A DNA stretch of 64,000 nucleotides from positions 4,240,151 to 4,304,150 of the forward strand of contig NZ_JAPNJW010000002.1 of NCBI RefSeq assembly GCF_026626745.1, given 5' to 3'. The position numbers and the translations under genes are program-made. How positions within the stretch are numbered: the stretch's first letter is position 1; each line of letters begins with the position of its first letter. The stretch comes from Nannocystis sp. RBIL2. Lineage in GTDB: Bacteria > Myxococcota_A > Polyangia > Nannocystales > Nannocystaceae. Below, in pieces: positions 26,578 to 35,287 of this stretch. Under the pieces are notes generated by a model. That model saw only the letters and a program-made list of their open reading frames with translations. It did no database searches and was not told where the DNA came from.

Positions 26578-28755
26578 ATGCAAAGGTCACGAGGGTTCAT
26601 GGTGCTCACCCTGACGTTTTTGGCCGCCGGGCTACCCGGCTGCGCATGGCAGCCGCCCGGCGCGTCCGTCGACGTCACGGCCGGCGACGAGACTGGCAGC
26701 CAGGAGCGCGAGGGCATCTCCCCCGAGCTCGTCCGCGCCGATTCGTGTGGCGACGTCGCGGCCAACCTGAAGGGCAAGATCGTTCAGGCCATGGAGGCGC
26801 GCTTGCAGGCCAACCTCGACCGCGCGGTGCTCGCGGCCACCTACACCTGCGAGGAATACGGCGAGGAGGAAGAGGAAGAAGAGGAGGAGGAAGAAGAGGC
26901 CGACGCCGGCGCGACGGCCAGCGAATATTCGGGGACCAATGTGCAGGTGGCGGACGTCGACGAGGCCGACTTCGTCAAGAACGACGGCGGCTATTTGTAC
27001 GTCCTCGGCGACGGCCGCTTCCGGGTCCTGGACGCCTGGCCCGCGGACCAGGCCCACGCGCTCTCCACCTTCCCGATCAAGGGCACCCCGAAGCGAATGT
27101 ACGTCCACGAGGACACCGCGGTCATCTACTCCTCCCTCGAGGAGCTGGACCAGCCGTCGCCCGACGACCCGTGGAACAGCGGCGGCGTGGTGGATAACGA
27201 GTGTACCTACGGCTACGATTGTGACTTCACCGGCGACGGGCACAAGCTGCAGATCACCGTGCTCGACCTCGCCGATCGCGCCAAGCCGCGCCTGCGGCGC
27301 GAGATGGTGTTTGGTGGCTCGTATCTGAACTCCCGGCGCGTCGCCAAGGATGTCCACACCGCGGTGGTGTTCCCCGAGCTCGACGTCCCCGACCTGTCCT
27401 ACTGGCCAGACGCGCTGCCGGTCACCTGGTGCGGGCTGAAGGAGCACGGCGTCTCGGTGCCCGAGGTGCAGGCGCTGTTCGACAAGCTGCGCCTGGCCAA
27501 CCTGAAGCTCATCGACGCGACCCCGGCGACCGAGCTCCTGCCGTCGGTCCGCGACGTCCGCTACCTCGACGGCGGCGGGCTGCAGGTGACCGAGGGCCCG
27601 CTGTCGTCCTGCGACCAGGTGTACCTCTCGCAGTCCAGCGACACCCGCGGCTTTTTGTCGCTGGTCTCCTTCGCCATCGGCGAGGTGGCTCCGCCCGGAG
27701 CCAGCACGATCATGAGCCGCCCCGGCGCGGTCTACGGCTCGAAGGACTCGCTCTACGTCGCGGTGAGGCACGCCCAGGAGGCGGGCCAGGCGTGGTTCTC
27801 GGGCCTCGGGGACGGCGTGAACGAGGCCACCAGCGTCCACAAGTTCGCGCTCGAGCCCGGCGGCGCGGCCGCAGCGTACGCCGCCAGCGGCGTGGTCAAG
27901 GGCCGCATTTTGAATCAATTCGCGATGGACGAGCGCCACGGCACGCTGCGGATCGCCACCACCACCGGGCACCTCCCCGACCCGGCGGTCCACAGCACCG
28001 TCACGGTGCTGAGCGAGCACGGCTCGCAGCTGGTGGAGCTCGGCAGGGTCGACAACCTGGCCCCGAGCGAAGACATCCGCTCGGTGCGCTTCCGCGGCGA
28101 CATCGGCTTCGTCGTGACCTTCAAGAAGACCGACCCGCTGTTCGTGCTCGACCTCGCCGACCCCGGCGCGCCGAGCATCAAGGGCGAGCTCAAGATCCCG
28201 GGCTACTCGACGTACATGCACCTCATGGACGACGACCACCTGCTCACGATGGGCTACGACGCCGACGATCAGGGCGACTTCGCGTGGTTCCAGGGCCTCC
28301 AGCTGCAGGTCATCGACGTGGCCGATCTGGCGCACCCCGAGGTGCTGGACAAGGAGGTGATCGGCACCCGCGGCTCGACGTCGGACGCGGCCACGGATCA
28401 CCTGGCGTTCACCTACTTCAAGGCGCGCGACCTGCTCGCGGTGCCCATGACCATCTGCGAGGGCGGCGGCGGCGGTAACTACGGCGACATCATGACCTTC
28501 AGCGGCCTCCTGGTCTACCGCGTGACGGTGGACGGCGGCTTCGAGCTGCTGGGCGGCGTGCCCCACGAGGAGCCCGAGACGCCGCAGGCGTGGAGCGGCA
28601 AGTGCAACAATTGGTGGACGGACTCCGCGTCGAAGGTCAAGCGCTCCGTGTTCATGGAAGACTGGGTGTTCTCGATCGCCCTCGATCGCATCAACGTGGC
28701 GCACCTCGACGATCTCGCGCACCCCACCGCGTCGATCCCGTTGACGGGTAAGTGA
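26578..28755 (+). CDS. secreted beta-propeller lipoprotein (PF09826-like)
   Basis: 725 residues. AGGAG at 26566-26570 is 7 nt from the ATG at 26578 but only 1 nt from an ATG at 26572, so 26578 is preferred. A signal peptide ends in AAGLPGC (lipobox). After an uninterrupted Glu run (about residues 96-109) comes the hallmark of the secreted beta-propeller family: NVQVADVDEADFVKNDGGYL. Blades then follow (LHTFPI-type, ITVLDLADRAKPRLRREM, LFVLDLADPGAPSIKGELKI, LQVIDVADLAHPEVLDKEVI). The family is found in archaeal and bacterial exported proteins and its function is not established. It probably works at the cell surface with the upstream glycosidase-like protein. Confidence 0.87.
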   Translation: MQRSRGFMVLTLTFLAAGLPGCAWQPPGASVDVTAGDETGSQEREGISPELVRADSCGDVAANLKGKIVQAMEARLQANLDRAVLAATYTCEEYGEEEEEEEEEEEEADAGATASEYSGTNVQVADVDEADFVKNDGGYLYVLGDGRFRVLDAWPADQAHALSTFPIKGTPKRMYVHEDTAVIYSSLEELDQPSPDDPWNSGGVVDNECTYGYDCDFTGDGHKLQITVLDLADRAKPRLRREMVFGGSYLNSRRVAKDVHTAVVFPELDVPDLSYWPDALPVTWCGLKEHGVSVPEVQALFDKLRLANLKLIDATPATELLPSVRDVRYLDGGGLQVTEGPLSSCDQVYLSQSSDTRGFLSLVSFAIGEVAPPGASTIMSRPGAVYGSKDSLYVAVRHAQEAGQAWFSGLGDGVNEATSVHKFALEPGGAAAAYAASGVVKGRILNQFAMDERHGTLRIATTTGHLPDPAVHSTVTVLSEHGSQLVELGRVDNLAPSEDIRSVRFRGDIGFVVTFKKTDPLFVLDLADPGAPSIKGELKIPGYSTYMHLMDDDHLLTMGYDADDQGDFAWFQGLQLQVIDVADLAHPEVLDKEVIGTRGSTSDAATDHLAFTYFKARDLLAVPMTICEGGGGGNYGDIMTFSGLLVYRVTVDGGFELLGGVPHEEPETPQAWSGKCNNWWTDSASKVKRSVFMEDWVFSIALDRINVAHLDDLAHPTASIPLTGK

Positions 28756-28763
28756 TGGCAGAG

Positions 28764-28791
28764 CGCCGGCGGTCGCTCGCGGCCGCCGGCG
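28764..28791 (+). terminator. 9-bp GC hairpin after the propeller gene
   Basis: CGCCGGCGG / CCGCCGGCG with a 10-nt loop begins 9 nt after the stop codon at 28755. Terminator candidate without a T-run. Confidence 0.5.
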
Positions 28792-29171
28792 TCCTGCGTC
28801 GCGGCGATCCAGCGTGGCGTCGCCGGGCGCAGATCGTGCCCTTCGCCGAGTCGGAGGCCTCCGGAGAGGCCGCGGGGCCTGCGCTACCGCTCTCGTCGCG
28901 CGGGTGAACCTGAGCGCGGCAGTGGACGGCCTGAGCGAGCGCCTCGAGGAGACCTTGGCGGTCGTGCGCGATGCGACCCGCGATGCGAGCGTGGACGAGC
29001 GCGAAACGGCGCTCGAGAGGGCGCGTCGCCGACCCGCCGATCTGCTTCGCACGTCGCTCGAGCCTCGCCTTGACGCCGCAGAGGCCGGACCAATACGGTG
29101 TTGCCGTCGGCGATGCCCGCCGACGGCATCTCACCGCGCAAAGAGCGGCCGGCCAGAGGTTACGAGTCATC
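28792..29171. other. intergenic stretch with a weak, unassigned frame
   Basis: From GTG 28904 a plus-strand frame reads NLSAAVDGLSERLEETLAVV and DERETALERARRRPADLLRT, then loses coding character before the SnoaL-like gene. It could be a gene remnant, but there is no family match, so it is not called as a gene. Confidence 0.25.
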
Positions 29172-29534
29172 ATGGACCACAAGACATTCGTCGATCAGAT
29201 GTTCGCCCGCGTCGATATGCTCGACGCCGAGGGCTTCGCGGCCTGCTTCACCGAGCGAGGCAGCTTCCAGTTCGCCAACAATCCGGTGGTGACCGGTCGC
29301 GCCGCCATCCAGGACTTCATCGCCGGCTTCTTCGCCGCCATCGGCGGCATCCGCCACCGGTTCGAAAACTGCTGGAGCCTCGGCGACCGCGCCTTCTCCA
29401 ACGGCTTCGTCACCTACGTGCGCAAGGACGGCAGCGAGCTCACCGTGCCGTGGGCCACCATCTGCCGCTTCGAGGACGGCAAGTTGGCCGAGTACCTCGC
29501 GTACGTCGACGCGTCGAAGCTCTTCGCCCCGTGA
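29172..29534 (+). CDS. SnoaL-like / NTF2-fold protein
   Basis: 120 residues, a full-length SnoaL-like domain: FVDQMFARVDMLDAEGFAAC (N-terminal helix), FTERGSFQFANNPVVTGRAA, then IRHRFENCWSLGDRAFSNGF and ICRFEDGKLAEYLAYVDASK. The family covers small ligand-binding proteins, ketosteroid isomerase-like enzymes and polyketide cyclases. A His at the IRHR segment and the closing FEDGKLAEY motif are typical. The ATG at 29172 is preceded by AGAGGT at a suitable distance. It converges with clpP 75 bp away and is unrelated in sequence to the SnoaL-like protein at 337. Confidence 0.82.
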   Translation: MDHKTFVDQMFARVDMLDAEGFAACFTERGSFQFANNPVVTGRAAIQDFIAGFFAAIGGIRHRFENCWSLGDRAFSNGFVTYVRKDGSELTVPWATICRFEDGKLAEYLAYVDASKLFAP

Positions 29535-29609
29535 GGCCCTGGTAGCCCATGGCCAGCGCTTCGCCGGTCACGCGGGCGCCGACTCTCCATCGCATTGCGG
29601 GGGTCAGCC

Positions 29610-30212
29610 TCAAACCTCCTCCCCGCTCTCGATCACCCGATGCACCAGGCCGTACGCCTGGGCCTCGCGCGCGTTCATCCACAGGTCGCGCTCGGTCTCC
29701 CGCGTGAGCTTGGCGAGGTCCTGGCCGGTCGCGGCGGCGAAGATGCGGTTCAGTCGCGCGCGCATGGCCGCGATCTGCACCGCCTCGATCTCGATGTCCG
29801 CCGCGGCCCCGCGCAGGCCCCCGCTCGGCTGGTGCAGGAGGAAGCGCGTGTTCGGCAGCGCGAATCGGTTCTCTCGCCGCGCGGCGACGAAGATCAGCGC
29901 GCCCGCGCTGGCGACCCACCCGCTGCCGATCATCTTGACCTCGGGCCGGATGAAGCGAACCACGTCGTGGATCGTGTCCCCCGACTCGACGTGGCCTCCC
30001 GGCGAGTGGATGACGACCCGGATCGGCGCCTCGCTCTCGCTCGCGAGCGCGAGCAGCTGCGCCGTGGTCGCCTGCGCGAGCTCGCTGGTAATCTCGCCGA
30101 AGATCAACACCGTCCGGCTCTTCAGCAGGCTTCGGCGCACTTCGTCGGCCAACGCGGGGGCGCGCGGCCGGTCCTCTTGCGGCTCGTTCGGGTCCGGATC
30201 GGAGTCCATCAT
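29610..30212 (-). CDS. clpP: ClpP-family serine protease
   Basis: 200 residues from ATG 30212 (AGGGG 2-5 nt before two consecutive ATGs). ClpP motifs are clear: TVLIFGEITSELAQATTAQL, IHSPGGHVESGDTIHDVVRF, catalytic Ser in GWVASAGALIFVA (usually ASMGA), His in FLLHQPSGG and Asp in RETERDLWMNAREA, so the Ser-His-Asp triad is present. It forms the proteolytic chamber that works with a Clp ATPase in the cytoplasm. No clpX, clpA or tig gene is adjacent, so this is probably a secondary ClpP paralogue rather than the housekeeping copy. The long N-terminal tail (SDPDPNEPQEDRPRAP) is unusual for ClpP. Confidence 0.9.
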   Translation of the reverse strand: MMDSDPDPNEPQEDRPRAPALADEVRRSLLKSRTVLIFGEITSELAQATTAQLLALASESEAPIRVVIHSPGGHVESGDTIHDVVRFIRPEVKMIGSGWVASAGALIFVAARRENRFALPNTRFLLHQPSGGLRGAAADIEIEAVQIAAMRARLNRIFAAATGQDLAKLTRETERDLWMNAREAQAYGLVHRVIESGEEV

Positions 30213-30337
30213 GGCCCCTGCAGCGTCCCGTGACCGCGACCGCCTCGCCATGCCCCGCAGGCGCGTCGTCATGCCCGATCGTCTCGATCGCGTGCGGCCG
30301 CTGGACAGGCCGGCCCTGCGCGAGTCACCATGCGGTC

Positions 30338-31213
30338 ATGGCGGACGAGCTCGACGAGCAGCTTCCTCGCGGAGTGGCGGTGTCCCGGCGGCAGGGGGCG
30401 CCGCCCTGGCAGGTGGACGCGGGCGAGCGCCCGAGCCTGCACGTCGTCGTGGAGGGCTCGTTCCACCTCGTGCAGCACGAGCAGCGGGTCCTCGAGCTGG
30501 CGCCGGGCGACCTCGTGCTCGTCGGCGCCGGCCCACCCGGCGCGGCGCCCTGCGAGCAGCGCTTGCGGTGCCTCCCGTCGCTGCCCGGCGCTCGCTCTTC
30601 CCACGCCGAGCTCCTCTCGGCCACGTACGCCGCCGCGCCCGCGGAGCTGCCGGCGCTCGCCCCCGTCGTCCACCTCCCGGCCGCGGACACGCGCGACTCC
30701 CCGGGCCTCCTGGCGATCGTCAGCTTGCTGCGCGCCGCGCTGGCGGACCCCGGCGCGGGGCAGGAGGCGCTGGCCCGCTCGCTGCTGCAGCCGCTGCTCG
30801 CGTACACCCTGCACAGCCACCGCCGTGCGCTCGCGGCCACCCGCACCGTCGATCGGCGGATCGCCCGCGCGCTCCAGCTCATGCAGGCGAAGCCGACCGA
30901 GCGCTGGACCGTCGCGGCGCTGGCCAAGGCGGCCGGCCTGTCCCGCGCCGCGTTCGCCCGGCGCTTCCTCGCCGAGCTCGGCGTCCCACCGCTGCGCCAC
31001 CTGACCACCATCCGCATGCAGCGCGCAGCCCGGCGCCTCGCCGAGAGCGACGACTCCCTGGCGGCCGTCGCGGCCGAGGTCGGCTACGACTCGGAGTTCG
31101 CGTTCAGCCGCGCGTTCAAGCGCCACATGGGCGAGGCTCCGGCCGCGTTCCGCCGCCGCTGCAGCGCCCACGGAGCAGCGCTCGCCCTCCCGGTCGTCTG
31201 CGCAGCGGCGTGA
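30338..31213 (+). CDS. AraC-family regulator with cupin-like sensor domain
   Basis: 291 residues. Residues 1-150 fit the cupin_6-type ligand domain of AraC regulators (PPWQVDAGERPSLHVVVEGS, LELAPGDLVLVGAGPP). Residues about 180-275 hold the two helix-turn-helix motifs (WTVAALAKAAGLSRAAFARR, LAAVAAEVGYDSEFAFSRAF ending in KRHMGEAPAAFRRR), which is canonical. Such proteins usually control an adjacent oxidoreductase or efflux gene, but none sits next to it: clpP is divergent 125 bp away and the next gene downstream is on the other strand. The start at 30338 is the first ATG with domain homology. Cytoplasmic DNA-binding protein. Confidence 0.88.
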   Translation: MADELDEQLPRGVAVSRRQGAPPWQVDAGERPSLHVVVEGSFHLVQHEQRVLELAPGDLVLVGAGPPGAAPCEQRLRCLPSLPGARSSHAELLSATYAAAPAELPALAPVVHLPAADTRDSPGLLAIVSLLRAALADPGAGQEALARSLLQPLLAYTLHSHRRALAATRTVDRRIARALQLMQAKPTERWTVAALAKAAGLSRAAFARRFLAELGVPPLRHLTTIRMQRAARRLAESDDSLAAVAAEVGYDSEFAFSRAFKRHMGEAPAAFRRRCSAHGAALALPVVCAAA

Positions 31214-31290
31214 GGCCATCGCCCGGCGGCGCGAGGCGACGGATCCGTTTGCAGCGACTCCATCGTGCATTCACAGCACGTGCAATGAGA

Positions 31291-34086
31291 TCAAGGTGCC
31301 ATGCGGGTGATTTCACCCTGCAGCGAGGCCGAAATTCGGCGCAGCTCGCGGGCACGGCGCCTGTCGATGCCGAGCTGCTCGAGGGATTGCGCGAGGTTAG
31401 TCGCGGTCTCCGCGAGCACCGGCAGCGAGGCGTCCGGTGAGGCGCGCAGCAGTTGCATCGCGCGCTCGAACAACGGCAGCGCCAGCGCGGGGTGGCCGAG
31501 CGCGAGGTTGGCCCGACCCATGCCCTGCAGCGGGAACGCCAGCGCCGAGGGGCTGGCGGGCGGATGGCGAGAGAGATGGTCGGCAAGCCGCGCGTATGCC
31601 GGCAGCGCCTCGCCGCAGCGGTTCAGCTCACACAGGTGATCACCGAGGCTGGTGAGGACCTCGGCGAGATCGAGCGGGAAACCATGGCGATCATGGACGG
31701 TGAGCAGCGCCTCGACGATCGGCAAGGCGGCGCTGTGGTCGCCCCGCGCGCGATAGACCTCGGCCAGGATACCGAGGGCGACCACGCGTTCGGGGTGATC
31801 GGGCGGGAAGTGGGCGTCGAACACGGCGAGGGCCGCGCGCGCGAGCGCCTCGGCGGCGCCCGAGTCGCCGCTCTCGGCAGCCCCGCGCGCGAGGTAAAGG
31901 TCGGCCGAACCGACGCGCGGGCTGCCCGGCCCGTCGATCCGGCTGAAGATCTCGCGGGCCTGCAGGAGGAGACGCCGCGCCGCTGCGAACTCGCCCAGCT
32001 CGAGGTGCGTGAGCCCGGTATTGAAGGCGACGGCCGCGGTGGCCGGATGCTGCGGTCCCCAGCGCTCGAGCTGTTCGTCCAGCAGTTCCTGCTGGCTGGC
32101 CAGCGCTTCACGCAGCCGGCCGCTCTCGGCCAACGCGTTGGCCAGCTGCTGGCGCGCTTCCACGACCTCCGGGTGGTGGCTCGGCAGTTGCTCCTCGCGG
32201 AGCGCTAGCGCCTCGCGACGCAACGCCTCGATAGCGTCGTGGCGCTGCTCGAGGATGGCGATAGCGGCCGCCGTGTCGAGGAGGCTGGCCGCGCCCAGCG
32301 GTGAGCGGCCAGGGAGCGCGTCGAGGGCGCTGCGCGCTCGATTGAGCCAGGTGCGCGCATCCTCGGCGTTCCCGCGGTCCCGTGCATGGATCCGGGCCAG
32401 CTCGTTCCACAGCTGCCAGACGATCGCGTCGTGCGAGGCGGCGACGGCGAGCGCGTAGGCCTGATCGAGAGTGCCGATCGCCGTACGGCTGTCGCCGAGG
32501 TCCTCGGCCTCGATCCGGGCCCGTAGCAACAGCGCCTCCGCCTGGCCGATGCGATCGCCGAGGGCGACGCTGGCCGCCAGCGCCGACGCGACGACCGGCC
32601 GCGCGGCGCGACCGTGCCGGATCTGCAGCAGCAGTTGCGCCCGTTCGAGCTCCGCCCCCACCTGTGGCTGCGGAGCGGGGGTCTGGAGCTGCTCGAAGCC
32701 CAACCGCTCACACGCCGCGGGATCGGGGAGGGTGGCCAGCCACGTATCGACCGCGGCAATATGGCTGCCGTCGCCCTCGCGCAGCAGCCGGACTCGCTCG
32801 GCCAGCGCCTGCCGGCCGCGCTGGAGGCACTGATAGCTGCGCTGTAACGATTCGGCGGAGCGCTCGCGGCGCGCATGGGTGGCTTCGCAGGCGCTCAGCG
32901 CGGTCGCGTGCCACTGCGCGACGTAGGCGTCGAAGCCCTCGGAGACGCGCCGCCCCGCGACGTCCTCGTACGAGAAGCCACCAGCCTGCATCTTTCGCGC
33001 GAGCTCCTGGCGGCGCTCGGCGTCCCAGATCCCGTCGAACACCGTCGGGTCGCGGAGGCAAGAGGGCGGCGGATCGACCGTCATCCACGCGAGCGACCCG
33101 CACAGGGCGACCACGCCCGCGATGCTCACCCCGATGCCGAGCCACCGCCGGCGCGCGCCGGCCTCGAGCGCGACGACCAGGTCGCTCATGCTCGGGAAGC
33201 GTCGGCGGGGGTCGTGCGCGAGGCCGCGGTCGAGCAGCCGCCGCAGCCGACGCGGAACCCGGCGCGCCGACGAGTCGGGCGGCGCGCGCGGGGCAAACGT
33301 CACGGGATCGAAGGGAAGAACTCCGTATACCGCCTCGAACAGCGTGATGCAGAACGAGAACTGATCGCTGCGCGCGTCAGGCCGGTTGCCGCGGTGCTCG
33401 GGCGACATGTACGCCGGCGTGCCGGCTCCGAAGCTGCTGCCGGCGGGCGCGTGGCCAGGCGCGGTGGAATCGGCGTGGACGTCGGGCAGGGTCGGCGCCG
33501 ACGGTCCGGCCTCATCGGCGCCGCGCGCCAGCCCGAAGTCGGCCAGGCGGACGCGGCCGTCTTGCCCGACCAGGATGTTGCTCGGCTTGATGTCGCGATG
33601 CACGAGTCCGGCCGCGTGCGCGGCCTCCAACCCGCGTCCGGCAGCGACGAAGACGGCGAGGATACCGGTCAGGGGCCGGGCCTGCGCTTTGAGCCAGGCG
33701 TCGAGCGTGACGCCGTCGACCAGCTCCATGACGACGAAGACGCTGTCGTCGACCTCGCCGACCTCGTACACCTGGACCACGTTCGGGTGCGATAGTCGGG
33801 CCTGCGCGCGCGCCTCGGCCAGCAGCCGGGCCCGTTCGCTGGCTCGTCGACCGGGCTCGCGGATCACCTTGAGCGCGACCCGCCGGCCGAGCTTGTCGTC
33901 CTCGGCGGCGTAGACGACCCCCATTCCGCCGCGACCGAGGATGTCGAGGACGCGGAATCGGCCGATGTAGATCGGCTCGTTCTCCTCGCCGAACAGACGC
34001 GCGCTGATCCGGCGAAAGATCGCCTCCTGCTCGAGCAAGCACGTGGCCTGGGTGGCGAACGTGGCGTCGTCGGGGGTCGACAGCAT
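31291..34086 (-). CDS. membrane Ser/Thr kinase with TPR-like sensor tail
   Basis: 931 residues. The kinase domain (about 43-305) has GRGGMGVVYAAEDDKLGRRV, VALKVI, HRDIKPSNIL, LADFGLARG and GTPAYMSPE, all catalytic residues present. One transmembrane helix (IGVSIAGVVALCGSLAW) lies at about 315-337. The rest (about 340-931) is helical: a PSCLRDPTVFDGIWDAERR region common in myxobacterial kinases, then tandem TPR-like repeats (ALREEQLPSHHPEVVEARQQ, GPQHPATAAVAFNTGLTHLE, FPPDHPERVVALGILAEVYR). It is preceded by a small gene 15 bp upstream on the same strand and is divergent from an ECF sigma factor and protease operon, which it may control. Confidence 0.9.
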   Translation of the reverse strand: MLSTPDDATFATQATCLLEQEAIFRRISARLFGEENEPIYIGRFRVLDILGRGGMGVVYAAEDDKLGRRVALKVIREPGRRASERARLLAEARAQARLSHPNVVQVYEVGEVDDSVFVVMELVDGVTLDAWLKAQARPLTGILAVFVAAGRGLEAAHAAGLVHRDIKPSNILVGQDGRVRLADFGLARGADEAGPSAPTLPDVHADSTAPGHAPAGSSFGAGTPAYMSPEHRGNRPDARSDQFSFCITLFEAVYGVLPFDPVTFAPRAPPDSSARRVPRRLRRLLDRGLAHDPRRRFPSMSDLVVALEAGARRRWLGIGVSIAGVVALCGSLAWMTVDPPPSCLRDPTVFDGIWDAERRQELARKMQAGGFSYEDVAGRRVSEGFDAYVAQWHATALSACEATHARRERSAESLQRSYQCLQRGRQALAERVRLLREGDGSHIAAVDTWLATLPDPAACERLGFEQLQTPAPQPQVGAELERAQLLLQIRHGRAARPVVASALAASVALGDRIGQAEALLLRARIEAEDLGDSRTAIGTLDQAYALAVAASHDAIVWQLWNELARIHARDRGNAEDARTWLNRARSALDALPGRSPLGAASLLDTAAAIAILEQRHDAIEALRREALALREEQLPSHHPEVVEARQQLANALAESGRLREALASQQELLDEQLERWGPQHPATAAVAFNTGLTHLELGEFAAARRLLLQAREIFSRIDGPGSPRVGSADLYLARGAAESGDSGAAEALARAALAVFDAHFPPDHPERVVALGILAEVYRARGDHSAALPIVEALLTVHDRHGFPLDLAEVLTSLGDHLCELNRCGEALPAYARLADHLSRHPPASPSALAFPLQGMGRANLALGHPALALPLFERAMQLLRASPDASLPVLAETATNLAQSLEQLGIDRRRARELRRISASLQGEITRMAP

Positions 34087-34101
34087 CGCGTGTGCTTCGC
34101 G

Positions 34102-34476
34102 TCAGATCCGCTTGACGCGGACCTTGATGATGATGCGCGGCGGGGCCTGGTCGTCGTCGAAGTCCCAGCCCCAGGTCGTGCCGGTGGCGGCCGGCGCCTG
34201 GACGATCAGCACGAGGCCTGCGGCGCTCCGCGTCTCGTACTCGCCGCCGTTGCCGGCCCCGCACCACGCATCCAGCCTGAGCGTACGAGCGGCAGTGCCC
34301 GGCTTGGGAAGGAACTTGATCTCGGTGGCCGTCGCGGACGCCACCTCGGCTGCAACGGCACGGACGAGGTTGTTGCTCGTCGGCCCGTCGTAGCATTCGC
34401 CCGAACTGTTGTAATAGAGAATGAGCCCGCTGGTATATTCGAACGGTTTAAAGTCGAACTCGACGCAGTCTGCCAT
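34102..34476 (-). CDS. small hypothetical protein in the kinase operon
   Basis: 124 residues; the ATG at 34476 is set by GGGGAG six bases upstream. No signal peptide or membrane helix. The sequence is beta-rich with paired Cys (SGECYDGPTSNN, LDAWCGAGNGGEYETRSAAG) and ends in a strand with a basic tip (PPRIIIKVRVKRI). The family is not recognised. It lies 15 bp upstream of the kinase gene and about 135 bp from the divergent sigma factor start. The tight spacing suggests it works with the kinase, perhaps as ligand-binding partner or substrate; that is inference. Confidence 0.65.
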   Translation of the reverse strand: MADCVEFDFKPFEYTSGLILYYNSSGECYDGPTSNNLVRAVAAEVASATATEIKFLPKPGTAARTLRLDAWCGAGNGGEYETRSAAGLVLIVQAPAATGTTWGWDFDDDQAPPRIIIKVRVKRI

Positions 34477-34596
34477 ATTCTCCCCATCTCCCTGAACGCC
34501 AATCATCGCCGGCGCGAGCGACCGTCGCCGCGCCCCGAACGGTAGTGTCTCTCGCGGCGCGTTCCGTCAGGCTAGCCGAATTTCCCGAGCTTCTGC

Positions 34597-34602
34597 TATG
34601 AT
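34597..34602 (+). promoter_or_regulatory. possible -10 box just before the ECF sigma gene
   Basis: TATGAT matches a sigma-70 -10 hexamer, but it lies only 9 nt before the ATG at 34612 and no clear -35 box is present. If used, the mRNA would be nearly leaderless. Low-confidence site. Confidence 0.25.
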
Positions 34603-34611
34603 GCCTGATTG

Positions 34612-35235
34612 ATGTCGAGCGATCTCGAACTCCTCAAAGGGTGGCGTGCCGGCGATCGGGCGGCGGGCAACGAGCTGTTCAAGCGGCACTATAAGCCGAT
34701 CTATAACTTCTTCCGCAACAAGGTCGACGACGGCATCGAGGATCTCGTCCAGCGGACCTTCCTCGCCTGCCTCGAGGCGGCGGAACGCTTCCGCGAAGAA
34801 GCCTCCCTGCGGACATTTCTGTTCGGAATCGCTCACAATCTGCTGCGAGACCGCTTCCGGCGAAGTCGTCGCGCCGGAGAGGCCGTCGACATCGAAACAC
34901 AGTCGGTGGTCGATCTCGGCGCCAGTCCCACGTCGGTGATGGCAGCGCGCGACGAGGAGAATCTACTTGTGCAGGCGTTACGCCGGATCCCGGTCGCGGC
35001 GCAGGTCATCCTCGAGCTCTATTTCTGGGAGGACATGACGGGGGCCGAGATCGGCGCGATCCTCGGGGTGCCCGAGAACACCGCGCGCAGCCGCCTGCGC
35101 CGGGCCAAGGAGCAGCTCGCGGAAGTCATGGAGAAGCTGCAGGCGAGCCCGGAGCTGCTCGCTAGCACGCTGTCGAACATCGAGGCGTGGGCGGGCGGGC
35201 TGCGCGACCAGCTCGGCGCGGCCGCGCGCAGGTGA
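34612..35235 (+). CDS. ECF-type RNA polymerase sigma factor
   Basis: 207 residues with region 2 (RHYKPIYNFFRNKVDDGIED, LVQRTFLACLEAAERFREEA, LRTFLFGIAHNLLRDRFRR) and region 4 (LRRIPVAAQVILELYFWEDM, GAEIGAILGVPENTARSRLR). No anti-sigma factor gene is adjacent. Instead it is the first gene of a plus-strand run encoding three proteases, with a Ser/Thr kinase operon divergent about 135 bp away. This suggests activation by phosphorylation rather than by anti-sigma release, as known for some kinase-linked ECF groups. The start is ATG 34612; TTG 34609 is directly before it. It probably transcribes the protease genes. Confidence 0.9.
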   Translation: MSSDLELLKGWRAGDRAAGNELFKRHYKPIYNFFRNKVDDGIEDLVQRTFLACLEAAERFREEASLRTFLFGIAHNLLRDRFRRSRRAGEAVDIETQSVVDLGASPTSVMAARDEENLLVQALRRIPVAAQVILELYFWEDMTGAEIGAILGVPENTARSRLRRAKEQLAEVMEKLQASPELLASTLSNIEAWAGGLRDQLGAAARR

Positions 35236-35287
35236 AGAATCATCCGGACCCGGGGACAAAATCGCCGGCGCCGGACACTACCACCGC

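Noticed and set aside
26862-26905. Poly-Glu codon run as a possible sequencing artefact
   Set aside because: The GAG/GAA mix keeps frame and continues into a strongly conserved propeller motif, so it is a real acidic tract.
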